Positions 26,200 to 35,904 of a DNA stretch of 64,000 nt are shown in pieces. Below the pieces are notes generated by a model. That model was given only the letters and a program-made list of their open reading frames with translations. It ran no database searches and was not told the origin of the DNA. Made by a program: the position numbers and the translations under genes. The stretch is from Microbacterium sp. SORGH_AS_1204 (lineage in GTDB: Bacteria > Actinomycetota > Actinomycetes > Actinomycetales > Microbacteriaceae), in NCBI RefSeq assembly GCF_030818935.1, contig NZ_JAUTBD010000001.1:2790001-2854000 (forward strand), given 5' to 3'. The first letter of the stretch is position 1; each line of letters begins with the position of its first letter.

Positions 26200-26754
26200 A
26201 TGACTGCTCGGGACCCGAAGTTCCGTCTCGGTTCCGTGCTCGCCACCACCTTCACGGGGACGCTCACGGAACGGTTCGGCGCACCCGTGGAACGCATCCC
26301 GACACCCGCTCGCCTCGCGGATTGGCTGCGGGAGGTGGACCTCGCAGTCGACCCATGCTCGCCCGACGACCTCGCCGCCGCGGTGGAGCTGCGCGAGGCG
26401 ATCCATATCGCGGCGTCCGCTCAGGCCGCCGGGCAGCCGCGCCCTCACGACGCCGTCGCGATCATCAACGAATTCAGCACACGCGGCGGCGCCGTGGCGG
26501 TGCTCGCCAAGGACGGCCACCGGCGGTGGTTCCTTGGGCAGCACGCGACCGTCGCGGCAGCCCTCGGAGTCGTGGCCGCCGACGCGATCGAGATCCTCGC
26601 CGGCGTGCGCCCCGGCGCCCTCGCGCTCTGCGCATCCCCGACGTGCCGAGCGGCGTTCTTCGACACCAGCCGTGGCCGCACGCGCCGGTGGTGCGACATG
26701 AACACGTGCGGGAACCACGAGAAGAAGGCGCGGTTGCGGGCGCGGCGAGCGTGA
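26200..26754 (+). CDS. CGNR zinc-finger transcriptional regulator (copy 2)
   Basis: 184 residues, the same length as copy 1 at 5395-5949 and very similar throughout. The zinc finger CASPTCRAAFFDTSRG and WCDMNTCGNHEKK is identical, and differences cluster in the middle sensor part (HIAASAQAAGQPRPHDAVAI). It is still open although its divergent hydrolase partner is broken. Predicted DNA-binding regulator; probably binds the shared operator type. Confidence 0.9.
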   Translation: MTARDPKFRLGSVLATTFTGTLTERFGAPVERIPTPARLADWLREVDLAVDPCSPDDLAAAVELREAIHIAASAQAAGQPRPHDAVAIINEFSTRGGAVAVLAKDGHRRWFLGQHATVAAALGVVAADAIEILAGVRPGALALCASPTCRAAFFDTSRGRTRRWCDMNTCGNHEKKARLRARRA

Positions 26755-26907
26755 GGAGCCTCACCGCGACCCATCCCGTGCGCTTCCCGGCGGGGGGCTC
26801 GAGGTCACTGACGCCTCAGGCCCGTTGCGGGCCGAGTCCCGCGGACCGGTGATGTCCCGGGATTTACGAGGCCTTGAGAAACCACCGACTCTTTCGCGCA
26901 ACCCCGG

Positions 26908-27016
26908 GACAGGGGCCGACTGCGGCCTTTTGCCCTGCTGACGAGCGCGTCTCTCGGCATCCTGTCTGACATGGGGCGCTTCTGCTCTGCATCTATCGCG
27001 ACCTCTACGCGAAGCG
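26908..27016 (+). pseudogene. yeeE fragment
   Basis: The DNA here follows part of the intact yeeE gene (about 18227-18343). It reads [19 protein letters not shown] in place of [19 protein letters not shown], then GRFCSASIATSTR in a shifted frame where yeeE has [13 protein letters not shown]. Two or more small deletions break it. No other part of yeeE is recognisable in the 26755-27223 gap. It suggests that a second sulfur-transport locus once stood here. Confidence 0.65.
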
Positions 27017-27223
27017 TTCGCCCATGTCGGTCCGGTTCGCCCTCGAGACGGCAGGCGAGGCCTGATCAACGGGCAACCGGACAAACGAGCCCCAGCGATC
27101 GACGTCAATAGTCCAGCCCCTACCAGTCAATTGGTGCCCCGATATTCAACGGTTGTGTCACGTCCTGTCTGCGTCGCCTGCCTCTGCCTGAGTGAGCAGG
27201 CTCGTAGCCGTGCGGTCATCTCG

Positions 27224-27886
27224 ATGCTGATTCCGGGGGCCGTCCGCGCAGCGCTGGCGCAGATCGAGTTGGGCCGTGATCAGGCCGTCCGCGGTGAGCG
27301 CACCGCCGCCGCCACCGAGTTCACTCAGGCGACGTTGGCGGTGCGGGAAGTTGGCCGCCTCGACGCGCGCGCCGCGGCTGCGCAGCTCGGGTCGGGCGCT
27401 GGTGCCGGCGTGAACGGCGACCGTTCGGCCGACTCATCCCGCGTCGATGAGGCCGCCCGCCTCGAGCTGCAAGCGCGTGAGTACAAACTGCTCGCCACCC
27501 AGAGCGGCGTGCCCGAGCAGAGCCCCGCGCAGCTGATGGAACTGGCCTCCGACGCCCGCTCGCAAGCGCAGCTGCATCGCGACGTCGACCAGGGCCGCGA
27601 GAGCGCCCCGGCGGTGTCTGTGGGCGCTGACCAGGGCCGCGCGAGTGTGGAGCGCCGTGAGGGGCCGGGTGCAGTACGACAGCGCCGCACGCCGCGAGGC
27701 AACGGCGAAGGAGCTGGCATCGCACGGCATCCCCAGGAATCCATCGACGGGCGCATGCGCGCCTACATCGCTCAAGGACGGCCGGCAAGTGAAGCCGCAG
27801 CACACACCACCCGGGTAAAACGTCCCCAAGACGAACGCGGCCGCGGCGCGACTCGCTCCGTGGGCCGGGCAGACCGTAGTCGCTGA
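27224..27886 (+). pseudogene. unknown Ala/Arg-rich protein with compensating frameshifts
   Basis: From ATG 27224 the frame reads a helical Ala/Arg/Gln-rich protein (MLIPGAVRAALAQIELGRDQ, LELQAREYKLLATQSGVPEQ). Between about 27670 and 27735 the sensible reading moves to another frame (VQYDSAARREATAKELASHG) and then returns (ESIDGRMRAYIAQGRPASEA). Two compensating indels are the simplest explanation; the open frame itself is not interrupted. Similar proteins occur, as far as I recall, near actinobacterial relaxase genes, so a mobile-element origin is possible. Function unknown. Confidence 0.45.
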
Positions 27887-27969
27887 TCTATCCCCTCGGG
27901 CAAACCGAACCGGCCGTTCATCCTGATGACGATGCACGAAGCCTGGGTGAAGGCGCGCCGGGAAAAACC

Positions 27970-29022
27970 TCAGCTGCGGCCATTAGTGCTTGTGTAGGTA
28001 ATGACTTTCTCGGCGTCAACGCGGAAGTCGACTAGTGCATCGAGAAAATTGTCGATCTCTGGGGCTCGATGCGCTGCGATGTCGGAGACAAAATGCGGCG
28101 TGATAAGGCGGACGAGCTCGCCGTTACGCTCCGCTTCGATGACCCGGGCGCGAAGTACCCCCTGATCGGGGGCCCTTTCATCCGCTAGCTTGGGATCTAA
28201 GTCGCTAGGACTGATGAGCACCCGCACTGCCGTCCCCTCCGCCGCCTGTGGTGGCTGAACTTTGGTAGCAAGAATGCCGTCGAGAAGGTGTATTTTGCCG
28301 TCACGGAGGACCCCTTCGAGGAGGTTGGTTCCGCCGAACTGTGCTCCAAATGCGGACAGTGGCCTACCGAAGACGGTGCAGGGCGGGCCTTGTTCTACGA
28401 TTTTCCCCTCGTCGAGCACGATGACCTGGTCGGCCAACGCGCGAACATCGGCGGCATCGTGGCTCACCAAGATAGTCGTCAGAGATCCGGCCGACCGTCG
28501 GAGCTGAGATCTCATGCGCGACGCCATGCCGATGTCGAGCGCGGCGAACGGCTCGTCGAGCAGCAGGAGCCGGGGCCGAGCGACGAGGGCCCTCACAAGG
28601 GCTACCCGTTGCGCCTGACCTCCAGACAATTCCGCCGGGAGGCGATCGATGAGGTTATGTGCGTCGGCGCCCGCCAGCGCTGCTTCAGCGCGCTCGTATG
28701 CGAGCCTGCGAGGAGTGCCCGTGCTGCGTAGGCCGAAGGCGACATTCTTCAGCACGGTGAAGTGAGGGAAAAGAGAGGGCTCCTGCGCCAAGAGTCCGAC
28801 GCCCCGACGGTGAGCGGGTAGGCGACGGCGTCCATTGAAAAGGACGGTCTCACCGATGGCCGCTCGGCCCTTGTCGGTATGGAGAAGGCCGGCGAGGAGC
28901 GCGAGGACCGACGACTTGCCGGCGCCGTTCGGCCCAACGATGGCGAGCGTCTCCCCACCGGCGACGGCGAATCTCAGATCCAGCCCTCGACGTGGGAGTT
29001 GCGCTTCGAACTCGAGTCTCAT
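27970..29022 (-). CDS. modC: molybdate ABC transporter ATP-binding protein
   Basis: 350 residues from ATG 29020-29022. ABC ATPase motifs: Walker [11 protein letters not shown]-loop [11 protein letters not shown], signature [12 protein letters not shown], Walker [13 protein letters not shown] and switch His [10 protein letters not shown]-terminal extension of about 110 residues replaces or degenerates the usual MOP/TOBE domain. Energises molybdate import with ModB and ModA. The ATG overlaps the modB stop (ATGA). Last gene of the molybdenum operon. Confidence 0.9.
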   Translation of the reverse strand: MRLEFEAQLPRRGLDLRFAVAGGETLAIVGPNGAGKSSVLALLAGLLHTDKGRAAIGETVLFNGRRRLPAHRRGVGLLAQEPSLFPHFTVLKNVAFGLRSTGTPRRLAYERAEAALAGADAHNLIDRLPAELSGGQAQRVALVRALVARPRLLLLDEPFAALDIGMASRMRSQLRRSAGSLTTILVSHDAADVRALADQVIVLDEGKIVEQGPPCTVFGRPLSAFGAQFGGTNLLEGVLRDGKIHLLDGILATKVQPPQAAEGTAVRVLISPSDLDPKLADERAPDQGVLRARVIEAERNGELVRLITPHFVSDIAAHRAPEIDNFLDALVDFRVDAEKVITYTSTNGRS

Positions 29023-29813
29023 CGTGCTCTCGGTACGAGCTTGCCGACGGCACCCGCGATCGAGACAACAAGGATTGCGATGACGACGAGAACCAGTGAG
29101 AGCGAAACGGCGACGTCTGGATCGGTTTCGCGCTGCAGATAGATCTCCAACGGAAGCGTCCGAGTAACTCCCTGAAGACTTCCGGCGAACGTCAAGGTGG
29201 CACCGAACTCGCCCAGAGCTCGAGCGTAGGAGAGGATCGCCCCCGAGAGCAGCCCCGGCAGCATCATCGGCAGGCTCACCCGCAGGAGGACCGTCGTGGG
29301 GCGCGCTCCGAGGGTTGCGGCTACGGCCTCGTGCCTGTTTCCGATAGAACGCAGGGTGCCCTCGAGCGTGATGATGAGATACGGCAGTGCGACAAAGGAT
29401 TGCGCGATCACCACGGCGGTTGTGGAGAACGCAATGCTGACTCCCACCTGGTTCAAGGGTGGGCCGAGAAGCCCGAGCCGGCCGAAGGTGTAGAGAAGCG
29501 CGATACCGCTGACGACGGGAGGCAGGACCAGCGGCAACAGCACGAGGGCGCGAAGGACGCGTACCCCCGGTCCCGTGGTGCGGGCGAGCACGAGCGCGAC
29601 CGGCACCCCAAGTACCACACACACCGCCGTCGAGACAGCGGAGGTGCGCAGGCTGAGCAGAATCGCATCGACGGATGATGCCGAGGTGATGAGAGGCCAG
29701 AATGTTGCCCAGTCGACCCGCAGCACCATTGCGATTAAGGGCAGGATCACGAATGCTGCTCCGAACATCGCCACGGCGATTGCCCACCGGGGCATCGATG
29801 CCGCCGGAATCAC
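29019..29813 (-). CDS. modB: molybdate ABC transporter permease
   Basis: 264 residues with about six membrane helices and the permease EAA loop ([20 protein letters not shown]), which contacts ModC. The segment [20 protein letters not shown] is typical of ModB. The GTG (29811-29813) overlaps the modA stop, and the stop overlaps the modC start, so the three genes are coupled. Inner-membrane channel for molybdate or tungstate. Confidence 0.92.
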   Translation of the reverse strand: MIPAASMPRWAIAVAMFGAAFVILPLIAMVLRVDWATFWPLITSASSVDAILLSLRTSAVSTAVCVVLGVPVALVLARTTGPGVRVLRALVLLPLVLPPVVSGIALLYTFGRLGLLGPPLNQVGVSIAFSTTAVVIAQSFVALPYLIITLEGTLRSIGNRHEAVAATLGARPTTVLLRVSLPMMLPGLLSGAILSYARALGEFGATLTFAGSLQGVTRTLPLEIYLQRETDPDVAVSLSLVLVVIAILVVSIAGAVGKLVPRAR

Positions 29814-30595
29814 GGTGCCCCAAACCCCGCTGCGTCGAGGATGCCGTCAGGGTCCTGCCGCACGAAATCGGCGAACCGTGCCGCGACGGCGGGATTGTCG
29901 CTCGCCTGGAGCAACCCGAGGGGATAGTCGTTGACTACGGCATCCGCCTGAGCGGTAGGGATGCCCTGGACGTCGGAGCCCGCGGCGCGAATGTCCGTGG
30001 TGTACACCAAACCCGCGTCGGCCTCGCCCGAGATGATCTTCCCCAGCACATCGGTGACGGAAGACTCTTCCGATACCGGGCTGACTATAACACCTGCCGC
30101 GGTGAGGACTTTTTCCGCTGCCGCACCGCAAGGTACCTGCGGAGCGCAGATCACGACGCGCGTTCCCTCGCGACCGAGGTCTGAGAGCGATGTGATTCCC
30201 GCGGGGTTGGCCGGCGGCGTCGCTATTTCCAGGTGGTTTGTTGCGAAGACGGTCGCGTCTGCCGCGAGCAGGCCTGCGTCGGAGACGAGTGTCATCGTCT
30301 TCAGGTCAGCGGAGGCGAAGACGTCGGCAGGTGCCCCGTTGATGATCTGCGTGGCGAGGTCGGCGGAGCCCGCAAAGCTGAGCTCGACGGTGACACCGGG
30401 GTGTCGGTGTTCGAACGCATCGGCGAGCTCGGTGAAACTCGTGCGCAGAGATGCGGCGGCGAAGACCACGATCGAACCGGTGAGGTCGTCCGGACCCGTA
30501 TCGGGAGCAGCAGGCGCGGAGACGCAGCCGGACGTCATGAGGATCGCGCCGATCGCGAGGCTCGCTGAGGTAATGCGGTGCGGTGAAGCGGTCAT
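29810..30595 (-). CDS. modA: molybdate-binding lipoprotein
   Basis: 261 residues from ATG 30593-30595. Lipoprotein signal ending MTSGC, then the ModA fold: [20 protein letters not shown] (oxyanion-binding Ser), [11 protein letters not shown], and a C-terminal [10 protein letters not shown] with [14 protein letters not shown]. Captures molybdate outside the cell for ModBC. It lies 44 bp downstream of moaE in the long operon. Confidence 0.92.
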   Translation of the reverse strand: MTASPHRITSASLAIGAILMTSGCVSAPAAPDTGPDDLTGSIVVFAAASLRTSFTELADAFEHRHPGVTVELSFAGSADLATQIINGAPADVFASADLKTMTLVSDAGLLAADATVFATNHLEIATPPANPAGITSLSDLGREGTRVVICAPQVPCGAAAEKVLTAAGVIVSPVSEESSVTDVLGKIISGEADAGLVYTTDIRAAGSDVQGIPTAQADAVVNDYPLGLLQASDNPAVAARFADFVRQDPDGILDAAGFGAP

Positions 30596-30639
30596 GAGGT
30601 TCCGTTCTCGTCGTGGGTGCGCCCTCAGGAGTGAGTCGT

Positions 30640-31095
30640 TCAGCTGATCGCGTTGACCCACTCCGTATGCCCTCCGACGAAGACCTGCTCCTTCCAAATC
30701 GGCACCCGTTCTTTTACGAGATCGACAAGCTCAGAACACGCGGCGAAGGCTTCACGGCGGTGAGCGGAAGAGACCACGCACGCCAGCGCGCAATCTCCGA
30801 CAACGAGGTCCCCCGTTCGGTGCGTGACAGCCAGGGTCACGTCGGGGAATCTCGCTGCGATGTCCTGCGCGACGGCACGGATCACCTCGCCGGCCGTCGG
30901 ATGCGCGCTGTAATGCAGCGCCACGACGCCCCGTCCTTCGTCATGGTCGCGAACACGACCGTCGAAAGTCACGACCGCTCCGGCGGCCGGCGGTCGGGTC
31001 TGTGTCATCAGCATTTCGACGGTGATGGGCTCGGCGCTGACGTCAGCACGAACAACGCGATCGCCCTTACCGTTGGGCATGGTCTCAGAGGTCAT
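30640..31095 (-). CDS. moaE: molybdopterin synthase catalytic subunit
   Basis: 151 residues. MoaE motifs: GAVVTFDGRVRDHDEGRGVV, LHYSAHPTAGEVI, VTHRTGDLVVGDCALACVVS and the conserved Lys-containing end LVDLVKERVPIWKEQVF. With MoaD it inserts two sulfurs into cyclic pyranopterin monophosphate to make molybdopterin. A strong purine-rich site (GGAAGGAAGAGACG) precedes the ATG. Confidence 0.93.
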   Translation of the reverse strand: MTSETMPNGKGDRVVRADVSAEPITVEMLMTQTRPPAAGAVVTFDGRVRDHDEGRGVVALHYSAHPTAGEVIRAVAQDIAARFPDVTLAVTHRTGDLVVGDCALACVVSSAHRREAFAACSELVDLVKERVPIWKEQVFVGGHTEWVNAIS

Positions 31096-31110
31096 TCGTC
31101 TCTTCCTTCC

Positions 31111-31587
31111 TCACGGGGTGACATGATCGCCACCGGCCAGCTGGCTGATGATGTGCTCGATGACATCGTCGAGAACTGCTATTCCGTCGGCGACCCCCGA
31201 GGGAGATCCCGGCAGGTTCACGATGACGCTACGACCAGCGATGCCGGCCACACCCCGACTGAGGACGGCAAGGGGCGTGCTCGACATCCCGCGAGCACGG
31301 ATAGCTTCACCGATACCCGGCAGCACTTGATCCAAGAGCGGGAGCGTCTGTTCAGGGGTGCGGTCGGTCGGGTTGATGCCGGTTCCCCCGGTCGTCACGA
31401 TCAGTTCGACGTTCTGCTCGAGCGCCCGGCGCAGGGCGTCTCCAACCGGATCGCCGTCTGCGACCACGAGATGATCGGTCGACCATCCGCGGCCGCGCAA
31501 CCACTCCACGATCACCGGTCCCGTACGGTCCACCGCCCGCCCCGCCGCGCACCGTGTGGAGGCGACGAGGACGACGACGCGTTTCAC
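31111..31587 (-). CDS. molybdopterin adenylyltransferase-like protein (MogA/MoaB family)
   Basis: 158 residues from GTG 31585-31587, which overlaps the moaC stop. The MoCF-biosynthesis fold is clear: VVVLVASTRCAAGRAVDRTG, LIVTTGGTGINPTDRTPEQT, VLSRGVAGIAGRSVIVNLPG and the SPSGV segment. It activates molybdopterin with ATP before Mo insertion. MogA and MoaB cannot be separated by eye, so I give no symbol. Confidence 0.88.
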   Translation of the reverse strand: MKRVVVLVASTRCAAGRAVDRTGPVIVEWLRGRGWSTDHLVVADGDPVGDALRRALEQNVELIVTTGGTGINPTDRTPEQTLPLLDQVLPGIGEAIRARGMSSTPLAVLSRGVAGIAGRSVIVNLPGSPSGVADGIAVLDDVIEHIISQLAGGDHVTP

Positions 31588-32066
31588 GTTTGCACCCAGT
31601 GGCCGGAGCGGCCACCTTCTTTCTCGATCACAGCGATGTCGGTGATTCGCGCGGCGCGGTCGACGGCCTTGATCATGTCGTACAGCGTCAACGCCGTGAC
31701 CGAGGCAGCGGTCAGCGCCTCCATCTCGACACCGGTGCGCCCGCGTGTGGACACTGTCGCAACGATGTCCACCCGGTCGGTACCGACGGTCAAGACGACG
31801 TCTGCACTCGTGATCGGCAGCGGATGGCACAGGGGGATGAGGGTACTGGCGGCCTTGGCAGCCATGATGCCCGCAAGCCGGGCGGTTCCGAGAGCTTCGC
31901 CCTTAGGCAAGGTGCCATCGGAGACGAGCTGGATCACATCGGGGCGGGTGATCAGCGTGGCGGTGGCGACGCCGCGACGCCGCGTAATCTCTTTCTCACC
32001 CACGTCAACCATGTGAGCCGCGCCGTCCGGCCTCAGGTGCGTCAATCCCTCCGTCTGTTCAGCCAT
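31584..32066 (-). CDS. moaC: cyclic pyranopterin monophosphate synthase
   Basis: 160 residues from ATG 32064-32066 with GGAGGATC upstream; the frame is open seven codons further. Motifs: HMVDVGEKEITRR, AAKAASTLIPLCHPLPITSA, GVEMEALTAASVTALTLYDM and the active-site Lys in MIKAVDR. Converts the MoaA product to cPMP. Overlaps moeA by 8 bp. Confidence 0.93.
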   Translation of the reverse strand: MAEQTEGLTHLRPDGAAHMVDVGEKEITRRRGVATATLITRPDVIQLVSDGTLPKGEALGTARLAGIMAAKAASTLIPLCHPLPITSADVVLTVGTDRVDIVATVSTRGRTGVEMEALTAASVTALTLYDMIKAVDRAARITDIAVIEKEGGRSGHWVQT

Positions 32067-33327
32067 TGATCCTCCAAGCTCGTACAACGTCTCCGGCTTC
32101 GACTCTCTCGACGTTCTCCGGCAGCATCACCAGGAGGTCGGAGCGTGCAAACGCGCTTAGGAGGTGCGATCCCGCACCACCGACTAGCTCGATCCGACCG
32201 TCAGCGGTGCTCCGCGCTCGGCGGAACTGCAACCGACCGGCTGGAGACGTGGTCGCTTCGGTGATGGGTGCTTCCACCACCGGACGTTCCGGCCACCATC
32301 CGCCGGCAGCGAGGATGGCTGGCCGCAGGAACACCTCCGCGCTGACCAGCGCGCTGACCGGATTACCCGGGAGCGCGACCACGGGGACATCGGTTCCGTG
32401 CACGCGTACGCGACCGACGCCTTGCGGGCCTCCGGGCTGCATCGATACAGAGCCGAAGGCCACCCCCCGATCAGCGAGGGCCTCACGAACCACTTCATGG
32501 GCGCCGGCGCTGACACCGCCGGCAGTGACAATCAGGTCAATACCGCTGCCGCCAGCATCGATTGCGTCAAGAAGCTCCGCCGGATGGTCGTGCACCAAGC
32601 CCGGAGTCATGACGCGCACACCGATTCCGGTCAGGAGGGCGGTCAGGCCGGGAGTGTTTGCATCGAGGATGCTGCCTGGGCGCTCAGTGTCGTCGATCCG
32701 GCGCAACTCCGAGCCCGTTGCGATCAGCAGAACGGTGAACGGGCGCCATACGGCGACGCGTCGCACTCCCGCAGAGGCGAGGGCACCGATGAGTGCTGGG
32801 GTCAGCGCCGCGCCTGCCGATGCGATCACGCTGCCCGCCTGCACGTCCGACCCTGCTCTCCTTACGAAAGCATCATTCGCTGGGACCGTCGCGACGCTTA
32901 GCGTCGCTTTCTCGCCGGGAGAGGGAAAGGCGCTCATCCCGGAGGCCTCGATCGGCACGACGGCGTCCGCCCCGGACGGGAGGGGCGCGCCGGTCATGAC
33001 CGCCCACGCCTCGCCGCGTGGCAAAGGACCCGATTCGTCTCCCGCCGCCACATGACCGGTAATCGGCAGCCGCGCGGGCGTGTCCCCACGAGGGTTGAAG
33101 AAGTCGGCGCGGTGGACCGCGAAGCCATCCATCTGGCTGTTGTCGAACGGGGGGAGGTCTATCGGCGAAAGAACGTCTTCCGCCAGGGTGCGGAAGTGGT
33201 CCGCTTCCAGCGTGCCGAGGCTGAGCACCTCCGACTGCCGGTCCACGGCCGAGATCATCTCGCAGATAGCGCGCGCGTGTTCTTCCACGCTCCGCCGCGC
33301 GAAGATCGGGGCGCCTTCAGAGGTCAT
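32059..33327 (-). CDS. moeA: molybdopterin molybdenumtransferase
   Basis: 422 residues. MoeA domains in order: the N-terminal linker with LPPFDNSQMDGFAV, a substrate site MTGAPLPSGADAVVPIE, the MoCF domain (LLIATGSELRRIDDTERPGS, IVTAGGVSAGAHEVVREAL, VVALPGNPVSALVSAEVFLR) and a C-terminal beta domain. Inserts molybdate into adenylated molybdopterin. It starts 3 bp after the moaA stop. Confidence 0.93.
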   Translation of the reverse strand: MTSEGAPIFARRSVEEHARAICEMISAVDRQSEVLSLGTLEADHFRTLAEDVLSPIDLPPFDNSQMDGFAVHRADFFNPRGDTPARLPITGHVAAGDESGPLPRGEAWAVMTGAPLPSGADAVVPIEASGMSAFPSPGEKATLSVATVPANDAFVRRAGSDVQAGSVIASAGAALTPALIGALASAGVRRVAVWRPFTVLLIATGSELRRIDDTERPGSILDANTPGLTALLTGIGVRVMTPGLVHDHPAELLDAIDAGGSGIDLIVTAGGVSAGAHEVVREALADRGVAFGSVSMQPGGPQGVGRVRVHGTDVPVVALPGNPVSALVSAEVFLRPAILAAGGWWPERPVVEAPITEATTSPAGRLQFRRARSTADGRIELVGGAGSHLLSAFARSDLLVMLPENVERVEAGDVVRAWRING

Positions 33328-33330
33328 CGC

Positions 33331-34419
33331 TCAGCCACCGATCGCGCTCATGGTCCGCTCGGGCTGCACGTAGTCGGAACTTGAAAGGCCGACGGTGTCT
33401 GAGCCGTGAGCGCGAGGCTTGCCCCACATCGCTTCGCGCCACCGTTGCGCAATCTCCCGGTCACTCGCTCCGTCGCGGACAATCTCCAAGAGGTCCGTTT
33501 CTTCGTGTGAGAAGAGACAGGAGCGGATGCGCCCTTCCGCCGTGATACGTGTGCGTGTGCACGCGGCGCAGAAAGGCTCGGTCACTGATGAGATCAGCCC
33601 GACGCGGCCCAGCGGGGGTGAACCGAAGTTGCTTCCTGGTCGGCGTACCTCGTACCGCTCCGCCGGCGAGCCCAAGCGCTCCTGAGGATCGGGACTGAGA
33701 ACGAACTTCTCGGTGATCAACGCACGCACCTCCTCGGCGGTGATGACCTTCTCCTTCTTCCAGGAGTGGTCGCCGTCAAGGGGCATGTGCTCGATGAACC
33801 GCAGCTCGTACCCGTGCTCGAGGGACCACTCCAGCAGGTCCGCGGCCTCGTGCGCATTCACCCCTCGCAAGAGGACGGCGTTGATCTTGATCGGCCCGAG
33901 CCCCGCCTCGTCTGCTGCCCGGACGCCGGCGAGCACCTTGTCCAGCATCGGCCGTCGCGTCAACGCGGCGAACGTCTCGGGGTGGATGGAGTCGAGCGAG
34001 ATATTGATGCGCGAGAGGCCCGCGTCCCGAAGTGCACGGGCCCGCACGTCCAAACCGATTGCGTTGGTGGTCATCGAGATGGGGAGCTCCGGACACGCCG
34101 CCCGGATGGAGCCGATGACAAACTCGAGATCCTTCCGGACGAGCGGCTCGCCACCCGTGAGCCGGAGCTCCTCGACGCCAAGCATTTCCACGCCGACACG
34201 CACGATACGCACGATCTCATCTGCCGTCATCAGCATCCGTTGCGGCAGCCACGCCATTCCGTCCGCCGGCATGCAATAAGTGCAGCGCAGGTTGCACTTG
34301 TCGATCAGCGACAGACGCATGTCGGTTGCGGTGCGTCCGTACCGGTCTGTGAGGCCGCCGGATAGCGGCGCCGCAGGGGGAGGAACACGAAGTTGCGGAA
34401 TTCCGAGGCTCTGGGCCAT
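33331..34419 (-). CDS. moaA: GTP 3',8-cyclase (radical SAM)
   Basis: 362 residues. Radical SAM cluster motif CNLRCTYC (about 43-50), the LRLTGGEPLVRKDL segment, and a second [4Fe-4S] site in the C-terminal half (FCAACTRTRITAEGRIRSCL). It ends in the GG needed for MoaA activity (MSAIGG). First step of Moco synthesis from GTP. It lies 78 bp after moeB, the widest gap inside this part of the operon. Confidence 0.95.
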   Translation of the reverse strand: MAQSLGIPQLRVPPPAAPLSGGLTDRYGRTATDMRLSLIDKCNLRCTYCMPADGMAWLPQRMLMTADEIVRIVRVGVEMLGVEELRLTGGEPLVRKDLEFVIGSIRAACPELPISMTTNAIGLDVRARALRDAGLSRINISLDSIHPETFAALTRRPMLDKVLAGVRAADEAGLGPIKINAVLLRGVNAHEAADLLEWSLEHGYELRFIEHMPLDGDHSWKKEKVITAEEVRALITEKFVLSPDPQERLGSPAERYEVRRPGSNFGSPPLGRVGLISSVTEPFCAACTRTRITAEGRIRSCLFSHEETDLLEIVRDGASDREIAQRWREAMWGKPRAHGSDTVGLSSSDYVQPERTMSAIGG

Positions 34420-34497
34420 GAGGGCGTCCTTCAGGGTTTCGGGTACGACGGGGCAACGATGGCCGCAGTACGGCCGTCGCAGGCGGGAACGATTCGG

Positions 34498-35619
34498 TCA
34501 GTAGCGCGGAAGCGTGGGATCTATGTCTGTCGCCCACGCGTTGATACCCCCGCGAAGCACAGACACGTCCTCTCGGCCGGCCAGCATGGCGCGCGCGCGC
34601 CGCGCTCGGGTGTCGTAGTGGCAGTGGAAAATGAGCGGTCCTGCTGGCAGCGCGGCGTCGCTCAGTGAGGTCAGCGGAACGGACACTGAGTCGGGTATCA
34701 CCGCGATGTCGCGCTCCCACGGCTCGCGAACGTCGATGAGAGTGGCTCCGCTGTCGAGCCTGTCGCGTAGCTGCGCTGGCTCGACCCAGGTGATCCCAAG
34801 GGCCGGGCGCGGGGGAGGGGAGTCGCCCCTGGCAGTGAACGCCACTTCCGCGCTCGTTCCGTCCCGCCCGTCGATGACCAGAAGTCGACCAAAAAGCGGT
34901 GCGCCGAATCCCACGATGAGCTTCATTGCCTCGACCGCCATCCAGGAGGCCACGACCCCGCAAAGCGGGCCGATGACTCCTGCGCGCGCGCAGCTCGCAC
35001 CTTCTTCTTCCGGCGGTTCGGGGTAGAGATCGCGCAAACCCACGCCGCCACCGGGAGCGCCGGTCCAGAACGTCGACAGCTGTCCGTCCGTCTCGAGCAC
35101 GGTCCCCCAGACGCAGGGTTTGGCGAGCCGCTGACAGGTATCGGCGATCAGATAGCGCGTGCTGTAATCGTCCGTCCCGTCGATGACCAGGTCATACGAC
35201 GAGAACAGGAGTTCCGCGTTTCCGGCGCCCAGCATGTCGTTGTGCTCGATCGCCCGCACGTACGGGTTGGCCGCGCGCACGGCATCCCCCGCCGACTCGA
35301 CCTTGGCACGCCCGATGGCGCGGTCTCCGTGGATGATCTGCCGATGCAGGTTCGACCTAGCGACGGTGTCGTGATCGATGATGCCGATCGTTCCGACACC
35401 CGCCCGCGCCAAATAGGCGATGACCGGCGAGCCAAGGCCGCCCGCGCCGACCACCAGCACACGAGCACGCTTCAGGCGTGACTGACCGGTCCGGCCGATG
35501 TCGACCATGGTGATCTGCCGTGAGTACCGTGCGAGTTCTTCCGGTTCGAAGGATGGATCCGACGCAGCGGCCAGAGGGATCGCTCCCGGCTTCGTGGTGG
35601 TTCCCGAGACGACCATCAC
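34498..35619 (-). CDS. moeB: MoaD-activating adenylyltransferase with rhodanese domain
   Basis: 373 residues. The E1-like N-terminal domain has the ATP loop VVGAGGLGSPVIAYLARAGV and IIDHDTVARSNLHRQ, plus a Cys-containing loop SCARAGVIGPLCG. The C-terminal rhodanese domain (about 265-370: ATLIDVREPWERDI, then IFHCHYDTRARRA with the sulfur-carrying Cys) gives the MoeZ/MOCS3-like fusion. It adenylates the C-terminal Gly of MoaD and can supply its sulfur. The GTG directly follows the moaD stop. Confidence 0.9.
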   Translation of the reverse strand: MMVVSGTTTKPGAIPLAAASDPSFEPEELARYSRQITMVDIGRTGQSRLKRARVLVVGAGGLGSPVIAYLARAGVGTIGIIDHDTVARSNLHRQIIHGDRAIGRAKVESAGDAVRAANPYVRAIEHNDMLGAGNAELLFSSYDLVIDGTDDYSTRYLIADTCQRLAKPCVWGTVLETDGQLSTFWTGAPGGGVGLRDLYPEPPEEEGASCARAGVIGPLCGVVASWMAVEAMKLIVGFGAPLFGRLLVIDGRDGTSAEVAFTARGDSPPPRPALGITWVEPAQLRDRLDSGATLIDVREPWERDIAVIPDSVSVPLTSLSDAALPAGPLIFHCHYDTRARRARAMLAGREDVSVLRGGINAWATDIDPTLPRY

Positions 35620-35904
35620 TCACCCTCCTGCAAAGGGGGGAAGCACGTCGAGCACGTCCCCAGACGTAAGTGAATGGGAGCGCGACGCGGACCGTCCGTT
35701 GAGGAGGAAGGAGCTACGGGCGAAGACAGGGCTGTCTCCGAAGCCGAACCGGCGCACGGCCTCTTCGATGGTGCACCCGGCAGTGATCGACCATTGCGCT
35801 TCTGCCTGTCCGGCCTCGGCCTTCGCTGCGGCGAAGAAGCGCACGGTGATACCGGTAGCGGTGTCCGGATCGACGGTGGGGGCTGCAAGTGATTGAGAAG
35901 ACAT
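35620..35904 (-). CDS. moaD: molybdopterin synthase sulfur carrier subunit
   Basis: 94 residues with a ubiquitin-like beta-grasp fold (ITVRFFAAAKAEAGQAEAQW, SSFLLNGRS, then DVLDVLPPFAGG). The C-terminal Gly-Gly carries the thiocarboxylate made with MoeB and used by MoaE. It starts one base after the stop of the reductase gene, so the IS in that gene may affect it. Confidence 0.92.
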   Translation of the reverse strand: MSSQSLAAPTVDPDTATGITVRFFAAAKAEAGQAEAQWSITAGCTIEEAVRRFGFGDSPVFARSSFLLNGRSASRSHSLTSGDVLDVLPPFAGG

